In this document: positions 34,399 to 42,832 of the stretch, one piece after another | Layout: every line of letters begins with the position of its first letter | Position numbering within the stretch: the first letter of the stretch is position 1 | Notes under the pieces: model-generated | What the model saw: the letters and a program-made list of their open reading frames with translations, nothing else | Databases searched by the model: none | What the model was told of the DNA's origin: nothing | Assembly: GCA_964482235.1 (NCBI GenBank) | Contig: CAYZWU010000027.1 | Span: 8,520 to 72,519, forward strand | Source: CAYZWU01 sp964482235 | GTDB taxonomy: Bacteria > Planctomycetota > B15-G4 > CAYZWU01 | Direction: 5' to 3' | DNA length: 64,000 bases | Program-made: the position numbers and the translations under genes

Positions 34399-35745
34399 TC
34401 ATGACCCCGTCGGCCAGTCCTGATCGGGACCCATGAGGATGTCGACTGCGCCGGGCAACAGCTCGGCCGGATGATTCCCGGCATTCTGCCTCCACCAGGC
34501 CTGCCACGACTCGAACAGTTCATCCCGCTCTGTCGGCATCGCTTCCATGGTCACCCAACCCGGCGCGAAGGAGATTCCCGGACCGATCCCCTGGTGGCGA
34601 ACATCCTTGAGCATCTCGATCGTCACGGTCAAGGACTTCTGCTCGAAGGCCAGCCTGATGGCCGCAAGGATTGCCGACCGCTCACCGGATTCAACGAGCG
34701 TCTCGAAGGCATCCCTGGCGGCTGTTTCCTTCTTCCAATCGTCGCTCCCTCCGCGGATCTTCTTGATGAGCCCGGCAAGAGCTCTCTCTTCACCGCAGAC
34801 GATCAGCAGGCAGCCGGCACGGATCAACCCCTTCTCGAATGCGGGAAGCAGCTGTTTCCTGACATAGAATCTGTCTCCAGCCGTGAGCAGGATCCGGCTG
34901 ATATCGAGGAGCTGATCGTCTTGCGGGTAGATGAGTGGATCCAGCATTTCAGGATCAACATCCTCCTCTCCGGGCTTCAGGCCGGCCTCCCATCTTTGCA
35001 GCCTTTCCTGGAACCTATGCCTGAGAACCGGAAGGCCTGCACCGTTGTCCAGGCGGGCAAAGTAATGGAGAAGGACGGTCTCCTCTCTTGGCGAGACTCC
35101 TTTCTTCAGGAGCTCGCGGGCGAATCCTTCCACGCGGTGGTCTTTCGCCTCGAGGAGACAGTTCAGGAGAACGGGTTTGTCATGCCAGTTGAAGGGATGG
35201 CGGCTGCCCACTGCCTTGAGATGAGCTTCCTTCAGATAATCGAAGTTGCTCATTCGCTCGATCTGCTTCCGCACCAGATCGACAAACTCGCTGCCGGAAA
35301 GGCTCTTCTCCTTGTATTCGGGCCCGGGGTACTCCTCGAGAGTTCCACTCAGCGGAACGATGGAGTTGCAGCACCATGACAGGAGCATGAGCCTGTTGTT
35401 CACACCGGACCGGGCAAAGACGACGACATCGACGTCGGTCGGAGTGTTGTGCTGTTCCCCCATGCACGAGGAGCCGGGAATCGCATTGTCGAGCAGCATC
35501 TTCGAGAGATCGGCCGACTTGTCAGGACATCGAAGCACTTCGATCAGTTCCATCCTGAACAGGCTGCCTCCCGGCCACTCCTGCTTTCCCGCCGCGTGAA
35601 GACGCGCCACAAAGATGAAATCCGCCTCGAGGACACGCGAGTGGATCGTGTGATACCCTGGAATCGCTGCTGAACAGGGATCAACCGCTCCCAGAAGAAG
35701 GAACAGGACGACCGTCAGTAGAATAGAGTTTGTTTTGTTCACCAT
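34399..35745 (-). CDS. Secreted protein of unknown function, helical-repeat-like
   Basis: 448 residues from ATG 35745; GGAGG lies seven bases upstream, which decides against TTG 35748. Signal peptide about 1-26. An N-terminal beta-rich domain (28-135) includes a cysteine pair (SWCCNS). The rest (140-430) is alpha-helical with HEAT-like spacing. No catalytic motif identified. It ends in the 31-base gap shared with the convergent DUF362 gene. Confidence 0.65.
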   Translation of the reverse strand: MVNKTNSILLTVVLFLLLGAVDPCSAAIPGYHTIHSRVLEADFIFVARLHAAGKQEWPGGSLFRMELIEVLRCPDKSADLSKMLLDNAIPGSSCMGEQHNTPTDVDVVVFARSGVNNRLMLLSWCCNSIVPLSGTLEEYPGPEYKEKSLSGSEFVDLVRKQIERMSNFDYLKEAHLKAVGSRHPFNWHDKPVLLNCLLEAKDHRVEGFARELLKKGVSPREETVLLHYFARLDNGAGLPVLRHRFQERLQRWEAGLKPGEEDVDPEMLDPLIYPQDDQLLDISRILLTAGDRFYVRKQLLPAFEKGLIRAGCLLIVCGEERALAGLIKKIRGGSDDWKKETAARDAFETLVESGERSAILAAIRLAFEQKSLTVTIEMLKDVRHQGIGPGISFAPGWVTMEAMPTERDELFESWQAWWRQNAGNHPAELLPGAVDILMGPDQDWPTGS

Positions 35746-35856
35746 CAATTCACCTCCCTTGCACTGATCATTACACTATACGTGTGCAGCCAACCGGTCG
35801 ATGGTGAGTTCCCTTTTTTTTCGACTGGAGTCCGCTTCTCGACGCGGTAATTCGGG

Positions 35857-36276
35857 TCACTTCTGCGCCAGCAGAACGATCCCGGAAAGAGCCAGCACGA
35901 TGCCGACGACCTTCTGGAAGCTCATCGGCTCCCGCAGGATCAGGAACGCCAGGATGACCGTCACGACGGGATAGAGAGCCGTGATCGTGACGATCCGGGA
36001 CGCCTCACCCCTGGAGATGGCGAGGTAGTAGCAGATGTACGCGGCACAGGAGCAGACGCCCGCGCCGACGGCAAAGGCGATCCCCTTCGCGCCGGCCACA
36101 TTGCTGATCTCCTTTCGGGAGAGAAAGCCGATGACGGGAAAGATGGTCACGTATCCGAGGGTGGTGTAGAAGAGAAGCTGGCGGCTCGTGAGATAGGATG
36201 CCGAGATCTTGCCCAGCAGGCCCCACACTCCCCAGAGCAGGAAGGCCGACAAGGAAAAGAAAACCCATTGTGCCAT
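35857..36276 (-). CDS. Half-size EamA/DMT-family membrane protein
   Basis: 139 residues with five predicted membrane segments and the EamA pattern LREPMSFQKVVGIVLALSGIVLL near the C-terminus. ATG 36276 follows GAGGAAGC. Full-length DMT transporters have two such units, so this would act as a dimer of single units. Closest resemblance is to EamA-family proteins of 135-145 residues. Substrate unknown. A large palindrome (36354-36472) lies upstream. Confidence 0.8.
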   Translation of the reverse strand: MAQWVFFSLSAFLLWGVWGLLGKISASYLTSRQLLFYTTLGYVTIFPVIGFLSRKEISNVAGAKGIAFAVGAGVCSCAAYICYYLAISRGEASRIVTITALYPVVTVILAFLILREPMSFQKVVGIVLALSGIVLLAQK

Positions 36277-36353
36277 GATTGCTGCTTCCTCGGTGAAGTG
36301 AGACAAGGAACAAATCCCACCTGAACCCGAACGATTCATCCGCTTTCTACTGC

Positions 36354-36472
36354 GGAGCCATGTGGTACCATATGGACTGCGTTGCATCACACGATTCGAT
36401 CCTCGACCTGTCAAAAACAGGCCTCCGGTCGAATCGCGCAATGCGCCTTGCCACATGGTACCTCATGGCTCC
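36354..36472. repeat. 119-base imperfect palindrome between TPR and EamA genes
   Basis: End arms GGAGCCATGTGGTACCATATGG (first 20 bases 36354-36373) and its inverted partner at 36451-36472 agree at 20 of 22 positions. The centre has perfect CCTGT-CAAAA-ACAGG (36407-36421). The intervening halves are partly complementary (GCG-TGC and CGATTCGA blocks). No protein-coding gene is visible. It could be a MITE, a REP-like unit, or a structured RNA. Confidence 0.6.
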
Positions 36473-36583
36473 TCGTAACGAAATCGGAAGAAACGTCCGG
36501 GTGTGCGAAATGAAAGAAGCAGTCCACACGGTTTTCAGCCGGCCTGCCGGGCCTGTCGGCGGCCCGGCAGACGGCGTTCCCTG

Positions 36584-37669
36584 TCAGAAGGGCCGGAAGA
36601 GATACCTGTGCGTCCGGGGAAGATCACCCGGATTGATGAACAGCTCGAGTCCGGGGATCGCCATGGCTTTCGAGTAGTTCTTGTCGAGCTTCCCGGCCCT
36701 GGCTCTCAGTTCCTTCATCCCCTCTCCGTCCCCCCATCCCATCTTGGCCTTGGCCAGCATCTCGTAGGAAAAGGCCTTCAAGGGAACGACCGGCTCCGTT
36801 TCCAGGTACCTCTTGATCGCCTCCTCCGCTTCCGGCAGGGCGCTCTCCTTCACACCCCTGTCCTTCATGACCCGCAGGAGGTGAAAGCGCCCCAGATCGA
36901 GAAGAAGCAGCTTCCTTGCCGGATCGGACTCGATCGCCGCCTCGATGTACTTCACGCCATCGTCGATCTGCATTCTGTAGAGACAGGCCTTGCCGAGTTC
37001 CTCGAGCACGTCGGCGTTCCCGTCGTGCGATTTCAGCACAGTCTTCCAGTAGTCGACCCTGTCAACATCGCCTGAGAGCAAAAGCGAGCGGGCCTTGGCT
37101 CCCCAGATCGGATCGCTCTTCTCCAGCATGGCGGCGTACTTGTCCGCCTTGGTCCTGTCTCCCCCCATGTCCGGCGGAAGCTGGGAGTGAAGCTCCACCA
37201 GGTAGAGCATGGCCAGGCGGTAGTCGGGCTTCGCCTTGACCGCCGCCTCGAAGGCCTCGCTGACCTGGCCGAACTTCTCCTTGACGCCGGAACCACCCTG
37301 TTTCATGGCCTTGTAGGCTCGCATGAAATGGACACGCCCGGCGAAGAGCGCGTATGACGCATTGTCCGGGTCGATTTCCATCGCCTTCTCCACGTGGACA
37401 AGCAGCTCGTCCATCGATCCGTCGGGTACGAACTGCCCGAGGGAGATGTGGAACTTGGCCCTGGCCAGCTCGAAGTTTGCCGCCGCGCTGCCCGTCTTTT
37501 CAGAGACCGCCTTCTCGAGCAGCTCCCTGGCGTCGTCGGCTTTGCCGTTCATCCTCGTCTGATAGGCCTTATGAACGAGATCGTCCTGATCGCCCGGCAC
37601 GGAGCTCCAGGCGGCCAGGGAAAAAGAACAGAACAATGCAAGGGCCGCAACAACAAGTCTTGTTCTCAT
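36584..37669 (-). CDS. Exported tetratricopeptide-type protein controlled by the adjacent TetR
   Basis: 361 residues from ATG 37669 with AGGAGG five bases upstream. Signal peptide about 1-20. Repeated helix pairs carry TPR spacing (AMEIDPDNASYALFAGRVHFMRA; AVKAKPDYRLAMLYLVELH; EELGKACLYRMQIDDGVKYI). TPR proteins are protein-interaction scaffolds. A TetR-type operator copy (37703-37718) lies 34 bases upstream of its start, indicating control by the gene at 37740. No enzyme motif. Confidence 0.75.
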   Translation of the reverse strand: MRTRLVVAALALFCSFSLAAWSSVPGDQDDLVHKAYQTRMNGKADDARELLEKAVSEKTGSAAANFELARAKFHISLGQFVPDGSMDELLVHVEKAMEIDPDNASYALFAGRVHFMRAYKAMKQGGSGVKEKFGQVSEAFEAAVKAKPDYRLAMLYLVELHSQLPPDMGGDRTKADKYAAMLEKSDPIWGAKARSLLLSGDVDRVDYWKTVLKSHDGNADVLEELGKACLYRMQIDDGVKYIEAAIESDPARKLLLLDLGRFHLLRVMKDRGVKESALPEAEEAIKRYLETEPVVPLKAFSYEMLAKAKMGWGDGEGMKELRARAGKLDKNYSKAMAIPGLELFINPGDLPRTHRYLFRPF

Positions 37670-37702
37670 GGCACCCTCCTTTCGAAAAAACAACTCTTTA
37701 CC

Positions 37703-37718
37703 GTAAGCATCTACTTAC
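37703..37718. promoter_or_regulatory. Probable TetR operator upstream of the TPR gene
   Basis: GTAAG-CATCTA-CTTAC: a 5-bp inverted repeat with a 6-base spacer, the same core and spacing as the larger palindrome at 38356-38389 upstream of the TetR gene. Confidence 0.7.
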
Positions 37719-37739
37719 ACTTCAGACAAAATAAAAAGC

Positions 37740-38330
37740 TCAATCTCCATCGAGCAGCAGCCGGCCCGTCTCGGCGATCAGCTGCCGCCGCTGCCCGGCT
37801 GAAAGCAGATTCATCTCCCTGCCGATGTTGGCCACCGTGCCGAGTCCCATGACGGCCCAGGCCAGCAGCTCAGGGCTTGTCTCCTCGCCGATCCTGTCGC
37901 GGCCGGACTGATGATTCCCGATCTGCTGACTGATCAATCCGTGGAACCGGCTGTACATCTTCTTCAGGGCAGTACGGATCTCGGGATCGTCGCTCTCGCT
38001 CAGGCCGGCGAACACGATGCGGTAGAATCCGAACTCGCCGTGATGACGGCCCTCGTAATCGAGGATCCTCTCGGCCGCTGTGGACGCGCCGTCTTCCTGG
38101 TCGATGATCCTCTGCCACGTCTCGGCTGACAGGTCGTAGACATAGTCGATGGCTGCCAGGAACATCGCCTTTTTGCTGGGCCAGAGCCGGTAGAGGATGT
38201 TCTCCCGGATCCGGCACCGCTGAGCCAGCTCGGCCGTGGTGGTCCGCCGGTATCCCAGCTCGGAGAAGGTCCTGGCGACAATGGGCAGGAACTCCCTTAT
38301 CTTCTCCTCGCTCTGGCTTGGCCTCGGCAT
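37740..38330 (-). CDS. TetR-family transcriptional repressor
   Basis: 196 residues; ATG 38330 follows GAGGTTGAACG. The N-terminal helix-turn-helix is clear: FSELGYRRTTTAELAQRC followed by IRENILYRLWPSKKAMFLA. The remainder is the helical ligand/dimer domain. It probably represses itself and the downstream TPR gene: a 14-bp perfect palindrome begins 26 bases upstream of its start, and the core is repeated in front of the TPR gene 70 bases after its stop. Ligand unknown. Confidence 0.9.
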   Translation of the reverse strand: MPRPSQSEEKIREFLPIVARTFSELGYRRTTTAELAQRCRIRENILYRLWPSKKAMFLAAIDYVYDLSAETWQRIIDQEDGASTAAERILDYEGRHHGEFGFYRIVFAGLSESDDPEIRTALKKMYSRFHGLISQQIGNHQSGRDRIGEETSPELLAWAVMGLGTVANIGREMNLLSAGQRRQLIAETGRLLLDGD

Positions 38331-38355
38331 CGTTCAACCTCGGATCGCAACGAAT

Positions 38356-38389
38356 CGATTAAATGTAAGTATCCGCTTACATTTAATCG
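38356..38389. promoter_or_regulatory. Palindromic operator upstream of the TetR gene
   Basis: CGATTAAATGTAAG-TATCCG-CTTACATTTAATCG: perfect 14-bp arms with a 6-base centre. AT-rich within GC-rich surroundings. Its core GTAAG-N6-CTTAC recurs at 37703-37718. Confidence 0.85.
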
Positions 38390-38507
38390 GCAAACGGCTG
38401 CACCGTCAATAACCAAAAAAATAATTCTTCATCGTGCCCCGCCTTCGACCGGCGGATCCGGCGGCGCCTCTTTTCGCATCACGGCTGCGGAAGAGGAAAC
38501 AGTGGAC

Positions 38508-40313
38508 TCATTCCTTCTCGATGACCCGCGGCCGAGGAACCTCGAGCTCTGACCGGAGAACATAGATGAAGGCGTCGTAATCGTGAACGCGGCTCTGTCT
38601 CACATCCTCGCCGTGGAGCGCCATAAGACGCGGCCAGTCCACCGATTGGATCCGGTAGACGTCAAGGTTCGATTGGTAACCGATCTTGGCTGCAAGGCTT
38701 TCGAAGAGAGTCAGGCCGCCCTTGTCGAACAGGTAATATCCGTCCGCGGAAGCGGACCCGGCGGCCAGTTCCTTTTGGAAATCCATCACGAAGTGGTTGT
38801 AGTTCGTGGCCGACGGCCTGCGCTCCTTCAGATCGACTCCCACTGTCTCCTCCAGCGAGAAGGCCAGGCCGTTCAGCATCAAGGTCTTGACCTTGCCCCG
38901 GGTCGATCGATGGACCTGATCCAGATAGGCGGCTTCCCGATAGAAATCCTCGCCATCGATCCGCCGCTTGACGGCGTGATATCCGCCGCCCTTGAAGAGA
39001 ACGAGGCCGTCCCCCAGCAGGTCTCCGCTGAACTCCGCCACGTTGCGGATGATGGTCCTCTGCCGGTTGCCCATGGAATTGTCGTGCGCCGCCATGTCCC
39101 AGAAGCTTGTCATCACCCGCTCCATGTAGGCGGGAGTCAGAAAGGGGTGGCCGCCCTTGATCCCCTTCTCCCTGGCAGCGGCCAGCAGACTGTCGATCCT
39201 GTCGCGCTCCTCTTTCCATCCCTTGCTTCGGAGAGTGTTGAAAGCAGGCAGGGAGAAGCCGCTGTCCACGCGCCGGAAGTAAGGCACGATGATCTTGTCG
39301 AGCACGATCTCGGGATACCATTCCATGTCGAGGCAGGCGATGCGGACCTGCCTGCCGGGATGATCCCTGTTCCAGGTGCGCAGCACCTCGAGAAGATCGA
39401 CGACACTCTCCCAGGCCACCATCGGATGCAATGTGCTCTTCAGGAAAAGATGCGCCTTCTCGTCGCTCGCCTCGGAGATGTAATGATTGTAATACCCCGA
39501 GAAGGAGTAGTTGATCTCCAGGAAGACGGCACGGAGCCGCCCGCCGGCAAGGAGCTCCCTCACGATCCGGTTGAAGAGGCTGTTTATCCCCGCGTTCCAG
39601 TGGCTCTCGCCGATGAAGAGCACCTCCTGCCCCTTCACGAAACCGCTCAGCCAGCTCCGGAACTCCGGCGCAAGACCGTCCGGAGCGGAACCGGCCGCCA
39701 CCGACTTCACCGTGATCGCCCCATCGGGAAGCGCAAGGTCCTCGAGGTCGCGCGCCGACGGATACCGGTCGAGCAGAGGCTCTCCGTCGAGCTGCAGCCC
39801 TCGCGTCCTGAAATCGCCCTCGATCAGGATCTCTCTCCTCCCGGACGTGACGGTGCATGCCCTGGTGCCGGTCCTGACGGTGAAGAGATCGCAGAATCCG
39901 GCCAGGGAGAGTCCGGTGAAGGCAATTCGCGTGTTCTCCCTGTTGCGGAGAAAAATGCCCGTTCTCCGATCAGCGAAAGCCTTCCCGCTGATCACGACCT
40001 TGCCGTCGCTCTCGATCTTCATCGGCAGGCCGAACCAATCGTGATGGCTGAACGCGGAAAGCGGGCCGAGAAAGATGATCCGTCCCTTTGGCAGGGCCTT
40101 CAATCCGCTCTCGCCGACCAGCCTGCCCTTCATCGCGCTCTGCTTCTGGTAGAAGTCGAAGATCTTCCGGGCGAAGGCCATGTACTCGGCCTGTTCGGTT
40201 TCGTCTGCCAGCGTGCCGTGGATCCAGGTCCATCCGGGCTCCTCGGCCGCCGTCGCTGCCGAGGACGAACAAAGGAGAAGAAGAATGCCTGCCAAAGCGG
40301 TTGTCATCCTCAC
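38508..40313 (-). CDS. Exported EreA/ChaN-like hydrolase-fold protein
   Basis: 601 residues. Signal peptide about 1-23. The C-terminal half opens with VLFIGESHWN (231-240), followed by LRAVFLEINYSFS; the Glu-His pair (E236, H238) and E266 fit the erythromycin esterase/ChaN superfamily. Residues 30-200 form a separate beta-rich domain that I do not recognise. GTG 40313 overlaps the TGA of the GH31 gene, with GGAGGT upstream; ATG 40307 is the alternative. The coupling to a glycosidase argues against an antibiotic-resistance role; an esterase on glycan substituents is inference. Confidence 0.7.
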   Translation of the reverse strand: MRMTTALAGILLLLCSSSAATAAEEPGWTWIHGTLADETEQAEYMAFARKIFDFYQKQSAMKGRLVGESGLKALPKGRIIFLGPLSAFSHHDWFGLPMKIESDGKVVISGKAFADRRTGIFLRNRENTRIAFTGLSLAGFCDLFTVRTGTRACTVTSGRREILIEGDFRTRGLQLDGEPLLDRYPSARDLEDLALPDGAITVKSVAAGSAPDGLAPEFRSWLSGFVKGQEVLFIGESHWNAGINSLFNRIVRELLAGGRLRAVFLEINYSFSGYYNHYISEASDEKAHLFLKSTLHPMVAWESVVDLLEVLRTWNRDHPGRQVRIACLDMEWYPEIVLDKIIVPYFRRVDSGFSLPAFNTLRSKGWKEERDRIDSLLAAAREKGIKGGHPFLTPAYMERVMTSFWDMAAHDNSMGNRQRTIIRNVAEFSGDLLGDGLVLFKGGGYHAVKRRIDGEDFYREAAYLDQVHRSTRGKVKTLMLNGLAFSLEETVGVDLKERRPSATNYNHFVMDFQKELAAGSASADGYYLFDKGGLTLFESLAAKIGYQSNLDVYRIQSVDWPRLMALHGEDVRQSRVHDYDAFIYVLRSELEVPRPRVIEKE

Positions 40314-42448
40314 CGGGTCATGTACCTCCAGGTGATCGCCCCCCAGGCAAACCGGTCCGCTGCCTCCTGCTCCGCGGCCGATCCGCGCAGATCACCGGAA
40401 GCGGTGCGCTGCACGACGAGCTCCCTCCAGGAGCAGGCCCCCTTCTCGTGGTCGAAGGTCACTCCGTCGTCGTCGTAGAGCCGGTACGAGCCGGCCGCCG
40501 CGCCGTAATGACGCACCTCGAGGGGAACGACCTCTCCGGCACGGGGCACCTGCCTGCGCGGCGGCATGAGGGGAATGATCCCCCCATCCCTCACGAAGAG
40601 CGGAATCTTCTCGAGCCCGGGACGCACGGTGATCACCCCGCCCTCGCCGGCAAGCTCGCCCGTATGGAAGTCGTACCAGCGCCCCTCGGGCAGCACGACC
40701 CGCCGCTCCTTCTCCCCGGCGAAGAGAGGCGCCACAAGGAGGCTCTCCCCCACCATGAACTGATCGCTCACACCGGCCTTCTCTCCCTGCGGCGGGAATC
40801 CCGGCTCGAGGAGCATCGCCCGGATGGGCGGGATCCCCTCGAAGCGATACCGGGCAAAGGCGGTGTAGAGGTATGGCAGCAGGCGCATCCGAAGCAGGGC
40901 GACGTCGCGGACCGCCTCCTCCACGTCGGGAAAGGACCACGGCTTGGTGCCGTCGGCCCAGGCGTTGATCATCGCCATGGGCGAGAAGCAGACCGACTGC
41001 ATCCGCCGCAACCACTCCTCGCCCGATCCCGACTTCCGCACCTCGGGCGTCCAGAGGAGGCCGCAGAGGCTGCTGCTGCAGAGGGCGGTGATGAAGTCGC
41101 GGTGGCTGTAGTAGTCGTTGTAGATCACGAAGGGGAAGCTCGACGCCCCGGCGTTCGACGCCCGGACCAGCCCGTACGTTCTCTGGTTCCGCGCACGAAA
41201 CATCTCGGCCGTCATCCGCTGGAGCTCGAGGGCATAGACCTGCCGCATCTCCTCTCCCGTCAGGCCCGACGGGAAGCAGGCCGTGTCCGGCCAGAGCCAG
41301 ACGTCGTACCCGTCGCACTCGTCCACCTTGTAGCCGCTCACGCCGAGGTCGAGGTGCTCCTTCTCGAAAAAATCGAGCACGATCCCGCGCGCCTCGGGGA
41401 GGCGATAGTCGGGCACGATGCCGCACCAGACCGTGTGCGTACCCGACAGCGGCTCGAGGAGAGGAAAGAGCTTCGCCTCGGGGGAGACGAAGGGATTGAT
41501 CCAGAGGTTGATGCGCACGCCGCTGGCGTTCATCTCGCCGAAGAAGCGGGTCGGCCGGCTGAACCTCCCGGGATCCCACTCGTAGGTGCAGGGATAGGAC
41601 CGGCTCTGCCAGCCCGGCTCGAGGCCGACCACGTCGAGGGGGAATCCGTGCTCAACGAACTCATCCACCTCGCGCTTCACATCGCTGTCGCTGTAGAGGG
41701 TGGGAACGCGGTGCCAGAAGCCGAGCCCCCATCGCGGCGGCAGGCATCCCCCGCCGCAGAAGAGGTTGTACCGGCGAACCACGTCGAGCATCGTCGGTCC
41801 GCCGAAGACCACCACCTCCGCATCGTTGCCGGGCACGATGACCTCGACCAGATCGGAGGCTGGCCGGGCGGACCAGTTCCTGTCGCTGTTCCGGTCGCGC
41901 ACCTCGGGCGGGTCGGCGCTGTCGGTCCGCACCGTCGTCCCGGTGTAGACTGTGATGTATCGCGCCGCATTGACGAGAACGCCGTACCCCTTGCTCGAGA
42001 TGAAGAACGGCACCGGCGCGTGGGTGCGCCCGTTATCCTTCCCTCCGTAATGGTCCACGTGCAGGCGGTTGATACGCCCCCGCTGGTCGAGCGTCTTGAA
42101 GTTCAGGCCGAGCCCGTAGATCCGCTCTCCCTTTTCCAGGGGAAAGAGGAGGCACGTCTCCCCCTTGCGGGTGAACGCCCTGACCCGATCGGCAGGCAGG
42201 GGGAAGGGGACCTCGCCGAGCTCGGCGAGCGCCGCCTGGGCCGGCCGGATGCCGGCCGTATCGAGAAGGTTCGGTTCCGGCCGGCTGTTCTGCACCGCGG
42301 TCCAGACACCGGCCGCCTTCCCGCTCCAGACAAGAGGAGCCGGCTCGGGCATGGCGCGTTCGGAGCCCGGGGATGCGCAGCCCGCTCCGAGGAGAACGGA
42401 AACAACGGTTGGCACGACGATCGACAGGAGGGTTTTTCCATGCGGCAT
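40310..42448 (-). CDS. Exported GH31 glycoside hydrolase (lipoprotein)
   Basis: 712 residues from ATG 42448 (GAGGT seven bases upstream). The lipobox is LLGAGC (C24). The N-terminal beta-sandwich of GH31 covers about 60-230. The catalytic barrel has the nucleophile region GYKVDECDGYD (372-382, probable nucleophile D376) and LWINPFVSP. VGESLLVAPL and LYDDDGVT mark the C-terminal domain. GH31 enzymes act on alpha-linked glucosides, xylosides or galactosides; the KVDEC variant resembles a subgroup I cannot name precisely. It is divergent from a sulfatase operon and is followed by an overlapping EreA-like gene. Glycan utilisation is the likely theme. Confidence 0.88.
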   Translation of the reverse strand: MPHGKTLLSIVVPTVVSVLLGAGCASPGSERAMPEPAPLVWSGKAAGVWTAVQNSRPEPNLLDTAGIRPAQAALAELGEVPFPLPADRVRAFTRKGETCLLFPLEKGERIYGLGLNFKTLDQRGRINRLHVDHYGGKDNGRTHAPVPFFISSKGYGVLVNAARYITVYTGTTVRTDSADPPEVRDRNSDRNWSARPASDLVEVIVPGNDAEVVVFGGPTMLDVVRRYNLFCGGGCLPPRWGLGFWHRVPTLYSDSDVKREVDEFVEHGFPLDVVGLEPGWQSRSYPCTYEWDPGRFSRPTRFFGEMNASGVRINLWINPFVSPEAKLFPLLEPLSGTHTVWCGIVPDYRLPEARGIVLDFFEKEHLDLGVSGYKVDECDGYDVWLWPDTACFPSGLTGEEMRQVYALELQRMTAEMFRARNQRTYGLVRASNAGASSFPFVIYNDYYSHRDFITALCSSSLCGLLWTPEVRKSGSGEEWLRRMQSVCFSPMAMINAWADGTKPWSFPDVEEAVRDVALLRMRLLPYLYTAFARYRFEGIPPIRAMLLEPGFPPQGEKAGVSDQFMVGESLLVAPLFAGEKERRVVLPEGRWYDFHTGELAGEGGVITVRPGLEKIPLFVRDGGIIPLMPPRRQVPRAGEVVPLEVRHYGAAAGSYRLYDDDGVTFDHEKGACSWRELVVQRTASGDLRGSAAEQEAADRFAWGAITWRYMTR

Positions 42449-42545
42449 GGGGAAGACCTCGAGGGAAGAAACGGGCAAGACCACGATTCCTACAAACACG
42501 GGGACCTATCATAGATCGCAGGGAAGGGAAAAGAAAGATGGTGAC

Positions 42546-42714
42546 CCTAGCAGACCGTTGAAAAAGTCATTCGAGCCGAAAGCGGATCTTTTGCGCCGGC
42601 TCTGCGTTGCCAAATCCTCAGCGAATCCACTGATTCGCCTGCGGTTTGGCGCCTTGATCCGACATAAAATCTCTCGCTTTCGATCGTGAAGCACTTTTTC
42701 AACGGCCTGCTAGG
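42546..42714. mobile_element. MITE-like palindromic element with 22-base terminal inverted repeats
   Basis: Left end CCTAGCAGACCGTTGAAAAA (first 20 of 22 bases, 42546-42567) and right end 42693-42714 match as inverted repeats at 21 of 22 positions. CTAG at 42547-42550 and 42710-42713 may be a 4-base target duplication. The interior folds on itself around GCGAATC-CACT-GATTCGC, giving a hairpin nearly the full 169 bases long. It encodes no transposase. It lies between divergent GH31 and sulfatase genes; the remaining intergenic DNA shows nothing else. Confidence 0.75.
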
Positions 42715-42832
42715 CGGCGCCATCTCTTTCAGTAGTGAAAGGCCGGAGCCTGATGATAGAATCTCACTGTACCCGAAGGCTTCGCGTTCTACCTCCATAT
42801 CCGATCATGAACAGAGAGCAAAAGGAGTGAAG

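Noticed and set aside
38508..40313. Calling the EreA-like gene a macrolide-resistance gene
   Set aside because: Only the superfamily active-site pattern is shared; it has a signal peptide, an unknown N-terminal domain and a glycosidase partner.
42686..42832. N-terminal extension of the third sulfatase from ATG 42686
   Set aside because: It would start inside the MITE-like element and precede the Tat signal; AAAGGAG before ATG 42833 fits better.
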